DNA of 64,000 nt from JAVJUS01 sp040220455 (GTDB taxonomy: Bacteria; Pseudomonadota; Alphaproteobacteria; DSM-16000; Inquilinaceae). Below are positions 1 to 7,556 of the stretch, in pieces. Every line of letters begins with the position of its first letter. The first letter of the stretch is position 1. The notes beneath the pieces are model-generated. The model ran no database searches and was not told the DNA's origin. It saw nothing but the letters and a program-made list of their open reading frames with translations. Made by a program: the position numbers and the translations under genes. The stretch is from assembly GCA_040220455.1 (NCBI GenBank), contig JAVJUS010000005.1:127137-191136 (forward strand). Reading direction: 5' to 3'.

Positions 1-778
1 CCTCCAGCGCCAGTGCCGGTACCAGGGTCAGGCCGCGGCCGGCGGCCGCGAGGCGGACCAGCGTCTCCAGCCCCGCCGCCCGAAGGTCGGCCGCGCCCTC
101 GACCCCGGCGCCGCGACCGTCGCCCGCGCTCCCGCCGGCCCGCGCGCAGGCCGCCAGCGCCTGGTCGCGCAGGCAGTGCCCGTCGGCAAGCAACAATAGT
201 TCGTCCGGCCGGATCGCGCCCTGGGGCACCGGCGTGTCCGGATCGCCCCGACCGAGCAGATGGTCGCGCGAAACCATGAGCCGGAAGGGCTCGTCGAACA
301 GCGCGATCTCGACCAGATTGGCAAGCGCCGGCGCCGTCGCCGTCAGGGCGGCGTCGAGCTCTCCGGCCTCGACCGCGGCCTCCAGTTCCGCCGTCAGCGC
401 CTCGCGCACCGCCGGCGGCATGGCCGGCAGCCGCGCCGCCATGGCGTCGAGCAGGCCCGGCAGCAGATAGGGCGCCAGCGTCGGAATCGCGCCCAGGCGC
501 ACCGGGCCGACCAGCGGATCGGCATGGGCCCGGGCGAGCGCGCGCATCCGGACGGCCGCGGCCGCCGCGCGCCGGGCCTCGGCGATCAACTGCTCGCCCA
601 CCGGCGTGGGGCGCAGCCGGCGACCGTCGCGCTCGAACACCGCCACGCCCAGCTCCCCCTCCAGCTTGCGGACCTGGCCGCTCAGCGTCGGCTGGGAGAC
701 ATGGCACGCCGCCGCCGCTCGGCCGAAATGGCCGTGATCGGCGAGCGCGATGAGGTAGTCCAGGTCGCGGAGATTCAT
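1..778 (-). CDS. oxyR: OxyR-type LysR-family peroxide-sensing regulator (3' end outside window)
   Basis: LysR-family activator of antioxidant genes. The first ~60 residues form the winged helix-turn-helix (starts MNLRDLDYLI, with the motif HVSQPTLSGQVRKLE). The effector domain carries GHCLRDQALAAC, with Cys202 and Cys211 spaced exactly as the redox cysteine pair of OxyR (Cys199/Cys208 in E. coli), which separates it from generic LysR proteins. About 259 residues are visible of a usual ~305, so the C-terminus lies outside the left edge. The start is the ATG at 778, where the conserved N-terminus begins. It faces away from phaB, and the usual OxyR partner genes (katG, ahpC) are not in view; an AhpD-like gene lies 1.1 kb away on the other strand. 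Family certain, OxyR subtype likely. Confidence 0.88.
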   Translation of the reverse strand, partial: MNLRDLDYLIALADHGHFGRAAAACHVSQPTLSGQVRKLEGELGVAVFERDGRRLRPTPVGEQLIAEARRAAAAAVRMRALARAHADPLVGPVRLGAIPTLAPYLLPGLLDAMAARLPAMPPAVREALTAELEAAVEAGELDAALTATAPALANLVEIALFDEPFRLMVSRDHLLGRGDPDTPVPQGAIRPDELLLLADGHCLRDQALAACARAGGSAGDGRGAGVEGAADLRAAGLETLVRLAAAGRGLTLVPALALE

Positions 779-1085
779 CGGAGGTCTCGTATCATTGTCA
801 AGCTCTATCATAGCGGCGATTTCAATCGGCATCACCTCAATCCGTGATCCGTATGGCCGCCGATGTCCGCCCCCGCCCGTATCGAGGCCGCCGCCCCCGC
901 CCGGCGGCCCCGATTTTTTTGCGCCATGGCGGCTGACACCCTTCCGGCGTCGTGTTTTGATCGAGCGAGTCGGGTGGGTCGTTCAATTCGGCGTTGGTGG
1001 ACCACAACCGCCGATCGCGACGTGCCCGGCTCCCCCAAGGCGGCCCCGTGCCGCCTAGAAAGCGAAGCCAGGGAGGATGTGAGGG
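779..1085. other. Intergenic region between divergent oxyR and phaB
   Basis: About 307 bases with no convincing gene; short ORFs here have proline/arginine-rich shadow composition. It must hold the oxyR and phaB promoters, but I could not place clear -35/-10 boxes. A CTATcATAG inverted repeat at about 806-814 resembles part of an OxyR recognition element, which would fit autoregulation; this is only suggestive. A strong terminator-like hairpin at 886-920 is listed separately. Confidence 0.5.
886..920 (+). terminator. Rho-independent terminator-like hairpin ahead of phaB
   Basis: GGCCGCC (886-892) pairs with GGCGGCC (903-909) across a 10-base loop, followed within four bases by a run of seven T (914-920). 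That is the full signature of an intrinsic terminator reading rightward. No rightward gene lies upstream in the window, so it may be a leader attenuator for phaB or may stop stray transcription from the oxyR side. Confidence 0.6.
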
Positions 1086-1808
1086 ATGAGCCGTGTGGCA
1101 GTCGTGACGGGCGGGACCCGCGGGATCGGCGAGGCGATCTGCGTGGCCCTGCATGAGGCCGGCTACAAGGTGGCCGCGAACTACGGCGGCAACGACGAGG
1201 CCGCCAAGGCGTTCACCGAGCGCACGGGCATCAAGGCCTACAAGTGGGACGTCAGCGACTTCGACGCCTGCATGGCCGGCATCGCCCAGGTCGAGAAGGA
1301 CCTCGGCCCGGTCGACATCGTGGTGAACAACGCCGGAATCACCCGGGACGGCACGCTGCACCGCATGGATCACGAGATGTGGCAGGCGGTGATCGACACC
1401 AATCTCGGCTCCTGCTTCAACATGTGCCGGGCGACGATCGAGGGCATGCGCTCGCGCGGCTTCGGCCGGGTCGTCAATATCGGCTCGATCAACGGCCAGG
1501 CGGGCCAGTACGGCCAGGTCAACTACGCCGCCGCCAAGTCGGGCATCCACGGCTTCACCAAGGCGCTGGCCCAGGAAGGCGCCGGCAAGGGCATCACCGT
1601 CAACGCCATCGCACCCGGCTATGTCGACACCGACATGGTGCGCGCCGTGCCGGCCAACGTGCTGGAGAAGATCATCGCGCGCATCCCGGTCGGCCGGCTC
1701 GGCAAGGCGGAGGACATCGCCCGCGGCGTGCTGTTCCTGGTCGCCGACGACGCGAGCTTCATCACCGGCTCCACCCTGTCGATCAACGGCGGCCAGCACA
1801 TGTACTGA
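1086..1808 (+). CDS. phaB: Acetoacetyl-CoA reductase (NADPH)
   Basis: Short-chain dehydrogenase that reduces acetoacetyl-CoA to (R)-3-hydroxybutyryl-CoA, the monomer precursor of polyhydroxybutyrate; cytosolic. The 240 residues match the usual length of PhaB. Visible are the nucleotide-binding TGGTRGIG near residue 8, NNAG at 81-84, and the catalytic Ser134, Tyr147 and Lys151 in a NIGSINGQAGQYGQVNYAAAK-type context characteristic of PhaB rather than FabG. It ends with the usual GGQHMY tail. A GGGAGG ribosome site lies ~10 bases before the ATG. phaA and phaC are not adjacent here, so they must lie elsewhere. Confidence 0.93.
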   Translation: MSRVAVVTGGTRGIGEAICVALHEAGYKVAANYGGNDEAAKAFTERTGIKAYKWDVSDFDACMAGIAQVEKDLGPVDIVVNNAGITRDGTLHRMDHEMWQAVIDTNLGSCFNMCRATIEGMRSRGFGRVVNIGSINGQAGQYGQVNYAAAKSGIHGFTKALAQEGAGKGITVNAIAPGYVDTDMVRAVPANVLEKIIARIPVGRLGKAEDIARGVLFLVADDASFITGSTLSINGGQHMY

Positions 1809-1860
1809 GGCCGCTGCCCCGCCGCTTCCGTCCGTTCCCCGCGACCGATCGAGAGGACCG

Positions 1861-2301
1861 ATGATCGAGTATGCCGATGCGCCGCCGCGGGTGCGGGCGG
1901 TCTACGACGACATCATGGCCACGCGGGGAACGGACTGGATCAACAATTTCTGGAAGGCGCTGGCCCACGACCCGCCGACGCTCGAGCGCATCTGGGGCCA
2001 GATCAAGGAGGTCATGGCGCCCGGCGCGCTCGACCCGCTGGTCAAGGAGATGCTCTACGTCGCCGTCAGCGCCACCAATGGCTGCGGCTACTGCATCGCC
2101 TCGCACACCGCCGGCGCGCGCAAGGCCGGCATGACCGACGCCCAGTACGCCGAGCTGATGGCGGTGGTCGGCCTCGCCAACCAGACAAACGCGCTCGCCC
2201 AGGGCCTCCAGGTGCCGATCGACGCGCGCTTCGCCGCGCGCCCGTCCGGCCCGCCGCCCGAGGAGTCACCGCCGCCCGACGGCGAGGACGACGGCGGATG
2301 A
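1861..2301 (+). CDS. Carboxymuconolactone decarboxylase / AhpD-like protein
   Basis: Small (146 aa) alpha-helical protein of the AhpD/CMD family. The motif GCGYCIASHT gives the redox pair Cys75 and Cys78 plus His82, the peroxidase-type active site, so a role as a thiol-dependent peroxide reductase or its partner is likely; the physiological reductant is unknown. The ATG at 1861 follows a GAGAGGA ribosome site and begins MIEYADAPP, typical of the family. The last ~20 residues are rich in Pro, Glu and Asp and look disordered. It lies 52 bases after phaB and may be co-transcribed. Nearness to oxyR fits an oxidative-stress role but is not proof. Confidence 0.85.
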   Translation: MIEYADAPPRVRAVYDDIMATRGTDWINNFWKALAHDPPTLERIWGQIKEVMAPGALDPLVKEMLYVAVSATNGCGYCIASHTAGARKAGMTDAQYAELMAVVGLANQTNALAQGLQVPIDARFAARPSGPPPEESPPPDGEDDGG

Positions 2302-2371
2302 TTCCGCTCGCCAGGGGGTGGCCCGGCGGGGGGCCGGGCTGCGGCGGGCCGGGCGGCGGGGGGCCAGGGGC

Positions 2372-2803
2372 ATGAGCACGCATTACCCCGACCGGCCGCG
2401 CGTCGGCGTCGGCGTGGTCGTGCGCCACGAGGGCCGGCTGCTGCTGATCAAGCGGGGCAAGCCGCCGGGCGTCGGCCAGTGGAGCCTGCCGGGCGGCTCG
2501 CTCGAGCTGGGCGAGACCCTGTTCGCCTGCGCCGAGCGCGAGGCGATGGAGGAAACCGGCATCACCGTGCGCGCCACCGGCGTGCTGACGGCCGTCGACA
2601 ACATCGTGCGCGACGCGGACGGCCGGGTCGCCTTCCACTACACCATCGTCGACGTGCTGGCCGACTGGGTGGCGGGCGAGCCCGTCGCCGCCGACGACGC
2701 CCTCGACGCCCGCTGGGCGACGCCGGCCGAGGCCCTGGAGCTGGTCGAATGGCCGATGCTGCGCCGGGTCATCCGGATGGTGGCCGAAGAGGGCGCGGCC
2801 TGA
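2372..2803 (+). CDS. Nudix hydrolase
   Basis: 143-residue Nudix-fold pyrophosphohydrolase. The complete Nudix box is visible at about residues 42-64: G-x5-E (GSLELGE), then after seven residues REAMEETGI, which supplies the metal-binding glutamates. The preceding QWSLPGG is also typical. It resembles the ADP-ribose or NADH pyrophosphatase / MutT-like branch, but the substrate cannot be told from the sequence. The start is the ATG at 2372 (MSTHYPDRPRVGVGVVV); the longer frame upstream is arginine/glycine-rich non-coding composition, and GGGG lies just ahead of the chosen start. Confidence 0.88.
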   Translation: MSTHYPDRPRVGVGVVVRHEGRLLLIKRGKPPGVGQWSLPGGSLELGETLFACAEREAMEETGITVRATGVLTAVDNIVRDADGRVAFHYTIVDVLADWVAGEPVAADDALDARWATPAEALELVEWPMLRRVIRMVAEEGAA

Positions 2804-2846
2804 CGCGGCCCCGCCCCCGCTCCTTCGCCCGACCGGCGCTGGCGCG

Positions 2847-3347
2847 TCAGCGCTTGAACAGCCCCACGATCGACGCCTTGGCCAGCGTGTTGAAGTGGAG
2901 CTGGAAGCTGATTACCGCCGGCATGGTCGACGCGTCGACCGGCAGCGAGCCGCCGACCGCGTAGACGGTGAAGAAGTAGCGGTGCGGGTGGTCGCCCTCC
3001 GGCGGGCAGGGGCCGGCATAGCCCGGCTTCCCCGTGTCGACGATCGTCTGCAGCGCGCCCACCGGCATCGAGGACGGCGCCGTGCTGCCCGCCCCGCGCG
3101 GCAGGGCGCGCGCGTCGCCCGGGATGTTGACCACGATCCAGTGCCAGAAGCCGCTGAGCGTCGGCGCGTCGGGGTCGTGGCACGTGACGGCGAAGGTCTC
3201 CGTGCCGGCCGGCGGATCGGTCCAGGACAGGCCCGGCGAGACGTTGCCGCCCGCGCAGCCCATGCCGAAATCCGCGCTCATCCCGTATTCCTTGCCGAGG
3301 TAGTCGCCGTCGGCGAAATCCGGGCTCGTCAGCTGGAACGACGCCAC
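2847..3347 (-). CDS. YbhB/YbcL-family phosphatidylethanolamine-binding protein (PEBP, Raf-kinase-inhibitor-like)
   Basis: A ~166-residue PEBP-fold protein. Diagnostic segments are the early SPDF, the DPDAP anion-binding signature (CHDPDAPTLSGFWHWIVVNI) and GPCPPEGDHPHRYFFTVYA. Bacterial members bind small anionic ligands; their function is poorly known. I chose the GTG at 3347 because a GGGAGG ribosome site lies seven bases before it and the homology starts at once (ASFQLTSPDF). A longer frame runs upstream to 3470 but shows no signal peptide and no family similarity. It converges on the Nudix gene, with the stops 43 bases apart. Confidence 0.85.
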   Translation of the reverse strand: MASFQLTSPDFADGDYLGKEYGMSADFGMGCAGGNVSPGLSWTDPPAGTETFAVTCHDPDAPTLSGFWHWIVVNIPGDARALPRGAGSTAPSSMPVGALQTIVDTGKPGYAGPCPPEGDHPHRYFFTVYAVGGSLPVDASTMPAVISFQLHFNTLAKASIVGLFKR

Positions 3348-3533
3348 GTCCGTGCCTCCCGTCAGCGCTAGGGCGCCGAGACACAGGGGACCCCTTGTCC
3401 CGGCATCGACGCCGGACCCTATCAAGCCCGCCCGCCGCGCGCCAGGGACCGCGCCGGGGGCGACCTTCATCGCCGCCGCGCCCTCCGGGCGGCCCCTGTC
3501 AGGGCTCGCCAGGCTTGACTCCGCGGGCCCTTA

Positions 3534-3568
3534 GGCTTTCCCTATATTTCATTCGAAAGCCCTTTGAA
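3534..3568. promoter_or_regulatory. Inverted repeats ahead of the lacI-type gene, candidate operator
   Basis: Two overlapping symmetries lie just upstream of the LacI-family start: GGCTTTC (3534-3540) with GAAAGCC (3555-3561), perfect 7-bp arms, and the pseudo-palindrome TTCGAAAGCCCTTTGAA (3552-3568), 12 of 17 positions symmetric. The location next to a LacI-type gene suggests autoregulation. No binding data are available, so this is inference. Confidence 0.4.
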
Positions 3569-3578
3569 CGAACGAAAA

Positions 3579-4610
3579 ATGAATCTCAGGGAGCTGTCAC
3601 GCCATCTGGGGCTGTCGCAGACGACGGTCTCGCGGGCGCTCGGCGGGTATCCGGAGGTCAATCACCGGACCCGGGAGCGGGTGGTCGAGGCCGCCCGCGC
3701 GCTGGGCTACAGCCCGAACCGCAGCGCCCGGCGCCTGGCCTCGGGCAAGGCCGGCGCGATCGGCATGGTGCTGCCGCTGCCCGCCGGGCATTTCGCCGAC
3801 CCGTTCTTCCTGGAGCTCATGATCGGCATCGGCGAGCGGCTGGAGTCCGAGGATCTGGACCTTGTCGTCACCGCCGCGGCGGCCGGCGAGGCGGAGATCG
3901 CGGCCTATCGCCGGCTGGTCGGCGAGCGCCGGGTCGACGCCCTGATCGTCGCGCGCACGCGCAGCGCCGACCCGCGTCTCACCATGCTGCGCGAGGCCGG
4001 TGCGGCCTTCGTCGCGCTCGGCCGCAGCGACCCGCCGCTCGACTACGCCTATCTCGACGTCGACGCCGAGAACGCCTTCGCCGAGGCCTGCGCGGCCCTG
4101 GTCGGGCTGGGCCATCGGCGCATCGCGCTGATCAACGCCCCGGCCGAGCTCCACCTCGCCCGGCTGCGCCGGCGCGGCTACGCCGACGCGCTGGCGGCCG
4201 CGGGGATCGCCGCCGATCCCGCCCTGGTCGTCGAAGCCGACATGACCGAGGCCGACGGCGCGCGGGCGGCCGAGGCCCTGCGCCGTCTGGCCGACCCGCC
4301 GACCGCCGTGCTGACGGCCAACGACCCGATGGCGATCGGCGCGCTCCGGGCGTTCAAGGGCGCCGGGCTCCGCGTGCCGGACGACGTCTCGGTGATCGGC
4401 TACGACGACCTGCCGGTGGCGCCGCTGACCGAGCCGCCGCTGACCACGCTGCGCCAGCCGGTGCGCGAGGCGGGCTCCCGCCTCGCCGAGATGGTGCTGG
4501 CCCGCCTCGCCGGGGAGGCCGCCGAGGCGTTGCAGGAGATCTGGCCCGCGCGGCTGGTGCCGCGCGGCTCCCACGGACCGGCGCCCGCGCGCGCCGCCGC
4601 GCCCGGGTAG
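3579..4610 (+). CDS. LacI-family transcriptional regulator of the sugar ABC operon
   Basis: LacI/GalR-type repressor, 343 residues. The N-terminal helix-turn-helix and hinge are clear (LRELSRHLGLSQTTVSRAL then YSPNRSARRLASGK), followed by the periplasmic-binding-protein-like sensor domain with GHRRIALI near residue 185 and the late VSVIGYDD and PPLTTLRQP landmarks. I prefer the ATG at 3579 (MNLRELSRHLG) over an in-frame TTG at 3564, because family members begin within a few residues of the HTH. It is followed 49 bases later by the solute-binding protein gene, so it probably controls that operon; the inducer is likely a sugar or oligosaccharide taken up by it. Confidence 0.92.
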   Translation: MNLRELSRHLGLSQTTVSRALGGYPEVNHRTRERVVEAARALGYSPNRSARRLASGKAGAIGMVLPLPAGHFADPFFLELMIGIGERLESEDLDLVVTAAAAGEAEIAAYRRLVGERRVDALIVARTRSADPRLTMLREAGAAFVALGRSDPPLDYAYLDVDAENAFAEACAALVGLGHRRIALINAPAELHLARLRRRGYADALAAAGIAADPALVVEADMTEADGARAAEALRRLADPPTAVLTANDPMAIGALRAFKGAGLRVPDDVSVIGYDDLPVAPLTEPPLTTLRQPVREAGSRLAEMVLARLAGEAAEALQEIWPARLVPRGSHGPAPARAAAPG

Positions 4611-4659
4611 CGCCCGGGCAACGAGCAAGACCAATCGACAAGCCAAGGGAGGACCCGCG

Positions 4660-6045
4660 ATGACAGAACTGAAATCCCCGCCCCGCCTGGCGCGCGCCGC
4701 CGCCGGGCTGGCCACCGCCCTGCTCGCCACCACCGCGCTCGCCGGCGCGGGCGCGAGCCCGGCGGATGCCCAGAGCCTGCGCTTCTGGACCACCGAGGAG
4801 CAGCCCGAGCGCCTGGCCCGCCAGCAGGAGCTGGCCGAGCAGTTCGAGGCCGAGTCCGGCGTCGCGGTCGAGGTCATTCCGGTGACCGAGTCCGAGCTCG
4901 GCACCCGGGCGACGGCCGCCTTCGCCGCCAACGACCTGCCGGACATCATCTATCACACCCTGCAATACGTCCTGCCCTGGTCGGAGGCGGGCATCCTCGA
5001 CAGCTTCGCGGCGAGCGACGCGGTGGCGGCACTCGACCCCGCCACCTTCGCGCCCGGCGCGCTGGAGATGGCCGCCTTCGACGGCGACTACGGCGCCGTG
5101 CCGGTGGACGGCTGGACGCAAATGATCGTCTATCGTGCCGACCTGTTCGAGGAGGCGGGCCTGGCCCCGCCGACCACCTACGAGGCGGTCGAGGCGGCCA
5201 TCGAGGCGCTGCACAATCCGCCGGAGATGTACGGCTTCGTCGCCGCGACCAAGGTCGACGAGAACTACATGAGCCAGGTCCTCGAGCACGTCTTCCTGGC
5301 CAACGGCGTCACGCCGGTCCACGCCGACGGCTCGGTCGGCTTCGAGCCCGGCCCGACGATCGAGGCGCTGGAATTCTACAAGACCCTGGCCGAAGCGAGC
5401 CCGCCGGGCGAGCTCTACTGGCAGCAGTCGCGCGAGGTCTACATGGCGGGCCAGGCGGCGATGGTCATCTGGTCGCCCTTCATCCTGGACGAGCTGGCGG
5501 GCCTGCGCGATTCCGTGCCCGTCACGATGACCGATGACCCGACTTCCAGCGCCCTGGCCGAGCGCACGGGCATCGTCACGACGCTGGCCGGGCCCGGCAA
5601 TCCCGACGGCAGCGCCTGGGCCGACATCCGCTATTTCGGCATCACCACCGACGCCGAGACCGACGCGGCGATGGACTTCGTCACCTTCTCCCTGTCCGAC
5701 GGCTACATGAGCACGCTCGCCATCGCGCCCGAGGGCAAGTTCCCGGTGCGCCGGGGCACGCCGGAGGACCCGGAGGCCTATGTCGACGCCTGGTCGGAAC
5801 TGCCCGTCGGCGTCGACCGCAAGGCGCCGCTGGCCGAGCTCTACGCCCCGGAGATGATCGAGGAGATCGTCGCAGGCCTGGAGACCGCCAATCGCTGGGG
5901 CGTCGAGGAGGGCGAGCTGGCGCTGGCCTCGAAGATCATCAACAGCCAGGTGATCAACCGGGCCGTCCGCGAGTACCTGGACGGCGAGCGCACGGCCGAG
6001 GAAACCGTCACCCTGATGAACGAGGAACTCGCCCGCATCGAGTAA
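4660..6045 (+). CDS. Extracellular sugar-binding protein of an ABC transporter (family 1)
   Basis: Periplasmic binding component of a carbohydrate ABC importer, 461 residues. Residues 1-37 are a Sec signal peptide (basic start, Ala/Leu core, cleavage near ADAQS). The mature part has the family-1 features RFWTTEEQPE..., FEAESGVAVEVIPV, AANDLPDIIYH and the hinge-region VPVDGWTQMIVYRADLFEEAGL. A GGGAGG ribosome site stands 8 bases before the ATG. The downstream permeases and hydrolase make an oligosaccharide or glycoside ligand probable; the exact sugar is unknown. A pair of stem-loops follows before the permeases. Confidence 0.92.
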   Translation: MTELKSPPRLARAAAGLATALLATTALAGAGASPADAQSLRFWTTEEQPERLARQQELAEQFEAESGVAVEVIPVTESELGTRATAAFAANDLPDIIYHTLQYVLPWSEAGILDSFAASDAVAALDPATFAPGALEMAAFDGDYGAVPVDGWTQMIVYRADLFEEAGLAPPTTYEAVEAAIEALHNPPEMYGFVAATKVDENYMSQVLEHVFLANGVTPVHADGSVGFEPGPTIEALEFYKTLAEASPPGELYWQQSREVYMAGQAAMVIWSPFILDELAGLRDSVPVTMTDDPTSSALAERTGIVTTLAGPGNPDGSAWADIRYFGITTDAETDAAMDFVTFSLSDGYMSTLAIAPEGKFPVRRGTPEDPEAYVDAWSELPVGVDRKAPLAELYAPEMIEEIVAGLETANRWGVEEGELALASKIINSQVINRAVREYLDGERTAEETVTLMNEELARIE

Positions 6046-6103
6046 CGGCGGCGGGGAAGGCAGCGCCCGTCACGGCATCGTGGCAGCGATCCCGGGCGCT
6101 GCG

Positions 6104-6230
6104 TCCCCTCTCCCCGACGGAGAGGGACAGGGTGAGGCGTTGCTGGCTTCAGGACGATGATCTGCTGTCCGCAACCCCTCACCCTCCCGCGGCCAGCCGG
6201 CCGCGGGCCCCTCCCTCTCCCAATGGGCGA
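6104..6230. repeat. REP-like paired stem-loops between binding-protein and permease genes
   Basis: Two compact inverted repeats. CCCTCTCC (6106-6113) pairs with GGAGAGGG (6119-6126) over a 5-base loop; CCCGCGGCC (6186-6194) pairs with GGCCGCGGG (6199-6207) over 4 bases. In addition GGGTGAGG (6130-6137) and CCTCACCC (6177-6184) can pair, folding the two units into one structure. The CCCTCTCCC...GGTGAGG pattern resembles intergenic palindromic repeats common in alphaproteobacteria. Between a binding-protein gene and its permeases such structures usually stabilise the upstream message and damp downstream expression. Confidence 0.6.
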
Positions 6231-6296
6231 GGGTCACGACGCGGTGCCCCCGAACCGGCTCGTGACCATGCGAGCGTCGACCGCGGGAGATCCATC

Positions 6297-7556
6297 ATGG
6301 CCAGTACGTTGCGCCGCCGTGAGACGCGGCTCGCCTATGCGATGCTGCTGCCGCCGCTGCTGATCGTGGCGGCGGTGGTGATCTTTCCGGTCGCGGCGAA
6401 TATCTGGATCGCGTTCAAGCCGATCGAGCTCGCCGACCTGCGCGCGCCGGAGCCGATCTTCCGCGAGGGCGTGACGCTCGACGCCGAGGCGGGCCGTCTC
6501 GACGTGCTCTATCGCATGCGCAACAGTTCGGCCGACAACGCGATCCGGGCGGTCACGCTCGACGACGCGCTGCCCGCCGGCACGACGCTGGTCGCGGGCG
6601 ATCCGCGCTGCGCGGTCACGGCCGACCGGCTGGCCTGCGACCTGGGCGACTGGGACGGCGGCCATCGCGACCGGGTCGAGGTCACGCTCGCCCCGCCGGC
6701 GGACATGTCGGCCGAGGCGGCCGCCGAGGCCTTGGACGCCAGCGAGCCGACCATCGCGGGCAGCGCCGGTAACCCGATGCTGACGGCCGGGTTCACGCTC
6801 GACAACTTCGCCAAGGTGATCGGCCAGCGCGACTTCTGGTCGGTCCTGTGGGTGACGATCGCCTACACCTTCTTCGGCACCCTGGGCGCCATGATCCTCG
6901 GCCTGTTCGCCGCCCAGCTCCTGAATTCGAGCTTCCGCGGGCGGGCGATCCTGCGCGGGCTGTTCCTGTTCCCCTATGTCTCGCCGGTGATCGCGGTGGC
7001 GTTCACCTGGGTCTTCTTCCTCGACCCGTTCGCCGGCGTGGTCAACGCGCTGACCGTGCATTACGGGGTCACCGACGCGCCGGTGAACTTCCTGGGCGCA
7101 CGCGCGGTGCCGATCGGGCTGTTCGGCCTGACCATCGACTTCCCGCTGGCGCTGGCAACCGTCATCGCCTTCGAGGCCTGGCGCTACTTTCCCTTGAGCT
7201 TCCTGTTCATCCTGGCGCGGCTGCAGGCGTTGCCGGCCGACCTCTACGAGGCGGCGGAGATGGACGGCGCGACGCCGTTCCAGAAGTTCCGCTACATCAC
7301 CCTGCCCCAGCTCCTGGGCATCCTGCTGATCCTGTTCATGCTGCGGTTCATCTGGACCTTCAACAAGTTCGACGACATCTTTCTGCTGACCGGCGGCGCG
7401 GCGGGCACGCGCACCCTGACGGTCAATGTCTACGAGCAGGGTTTCGCGCTCGCCGATATCGGCGCCGGCGCGGCGGCGGCGGTCATCACCTTCGTCGTGC
7501 TCGTCGTCTTCATGACCGCCTATTTCGCCTTCACCCCCAAGCAGGAGGGGATGTGA
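6297..7556 (+). CDS. Sugar ABC transporter permease (MalF-type position) with a DUF11-like periplasmic insert
   Basis: Inner-membrane permease, 419 residues from the ATG at 6297 (GGGAGA ribosome site; MASTLRRRETRLAY). The first membrane segment is about 15-40; the rest of the permease core starts near residue 170 and contains the EAA loop EAAEMDGATPFQKFRYITLP that contacts the ATPase. Between them lies an extra domain at about 44-165. Its core (68-133) has the DUF11-like pattern LDVLYRMRNSS...LDDALPAGTTLVAGDPRC...LACDLGDW, with Cys105 and Cys114 able to form a disulfide. The insert sits where MalF carries its periplasmic P2 loop, so it may dock the binding protein. The gene overlaps the next by one base (TGATG). 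Confidence 0.88.
   Translation: MASTLRRRETRLAYAMLLPPLLIVAAVVIFPVAANIWIAFKPIELADLRAPEPIFREGVTLDAEAGRLDVLYRMRNSSADNAIRAVTLDDALPAGTTLVAGDPRCAVTADRLACDLGDWDGGHRDRVEVTLAPPADMSAEAAAEALDASEPTIAGSAGNPMLTAGFTLDNFAKVIGQRDFWSVLWVTIAYTFFGTLGAMILGLFAAQLLNSSFRGRAILRGLFLFPYVSPVIAVAFTWVFFLDPFAGVVNALTVHYGVTDAPVNFLGARAVPIGLFGLTIDFPLALATVIAFEAWRYFPLSFLFILARLQALPADLYEAAEMDGATPFQKFRYITLPQLLGILLILFMLRFIWTFNKFDDIFLLTGGAAGTRTLTVNVYEQGFALADIGAGAAAAVITFVVLVVFMTAYFAFTPKQEGM

Noticed and set aside
2800..2850. CTGACGCG/CGCGTCAG inverted repeat at convergent stops of the Nudix and PEBP genes
   Set aside because: The arms include both stop codons and are separated by ~35 bases without a compact stem; likely chance symmetry of the two gene ends.
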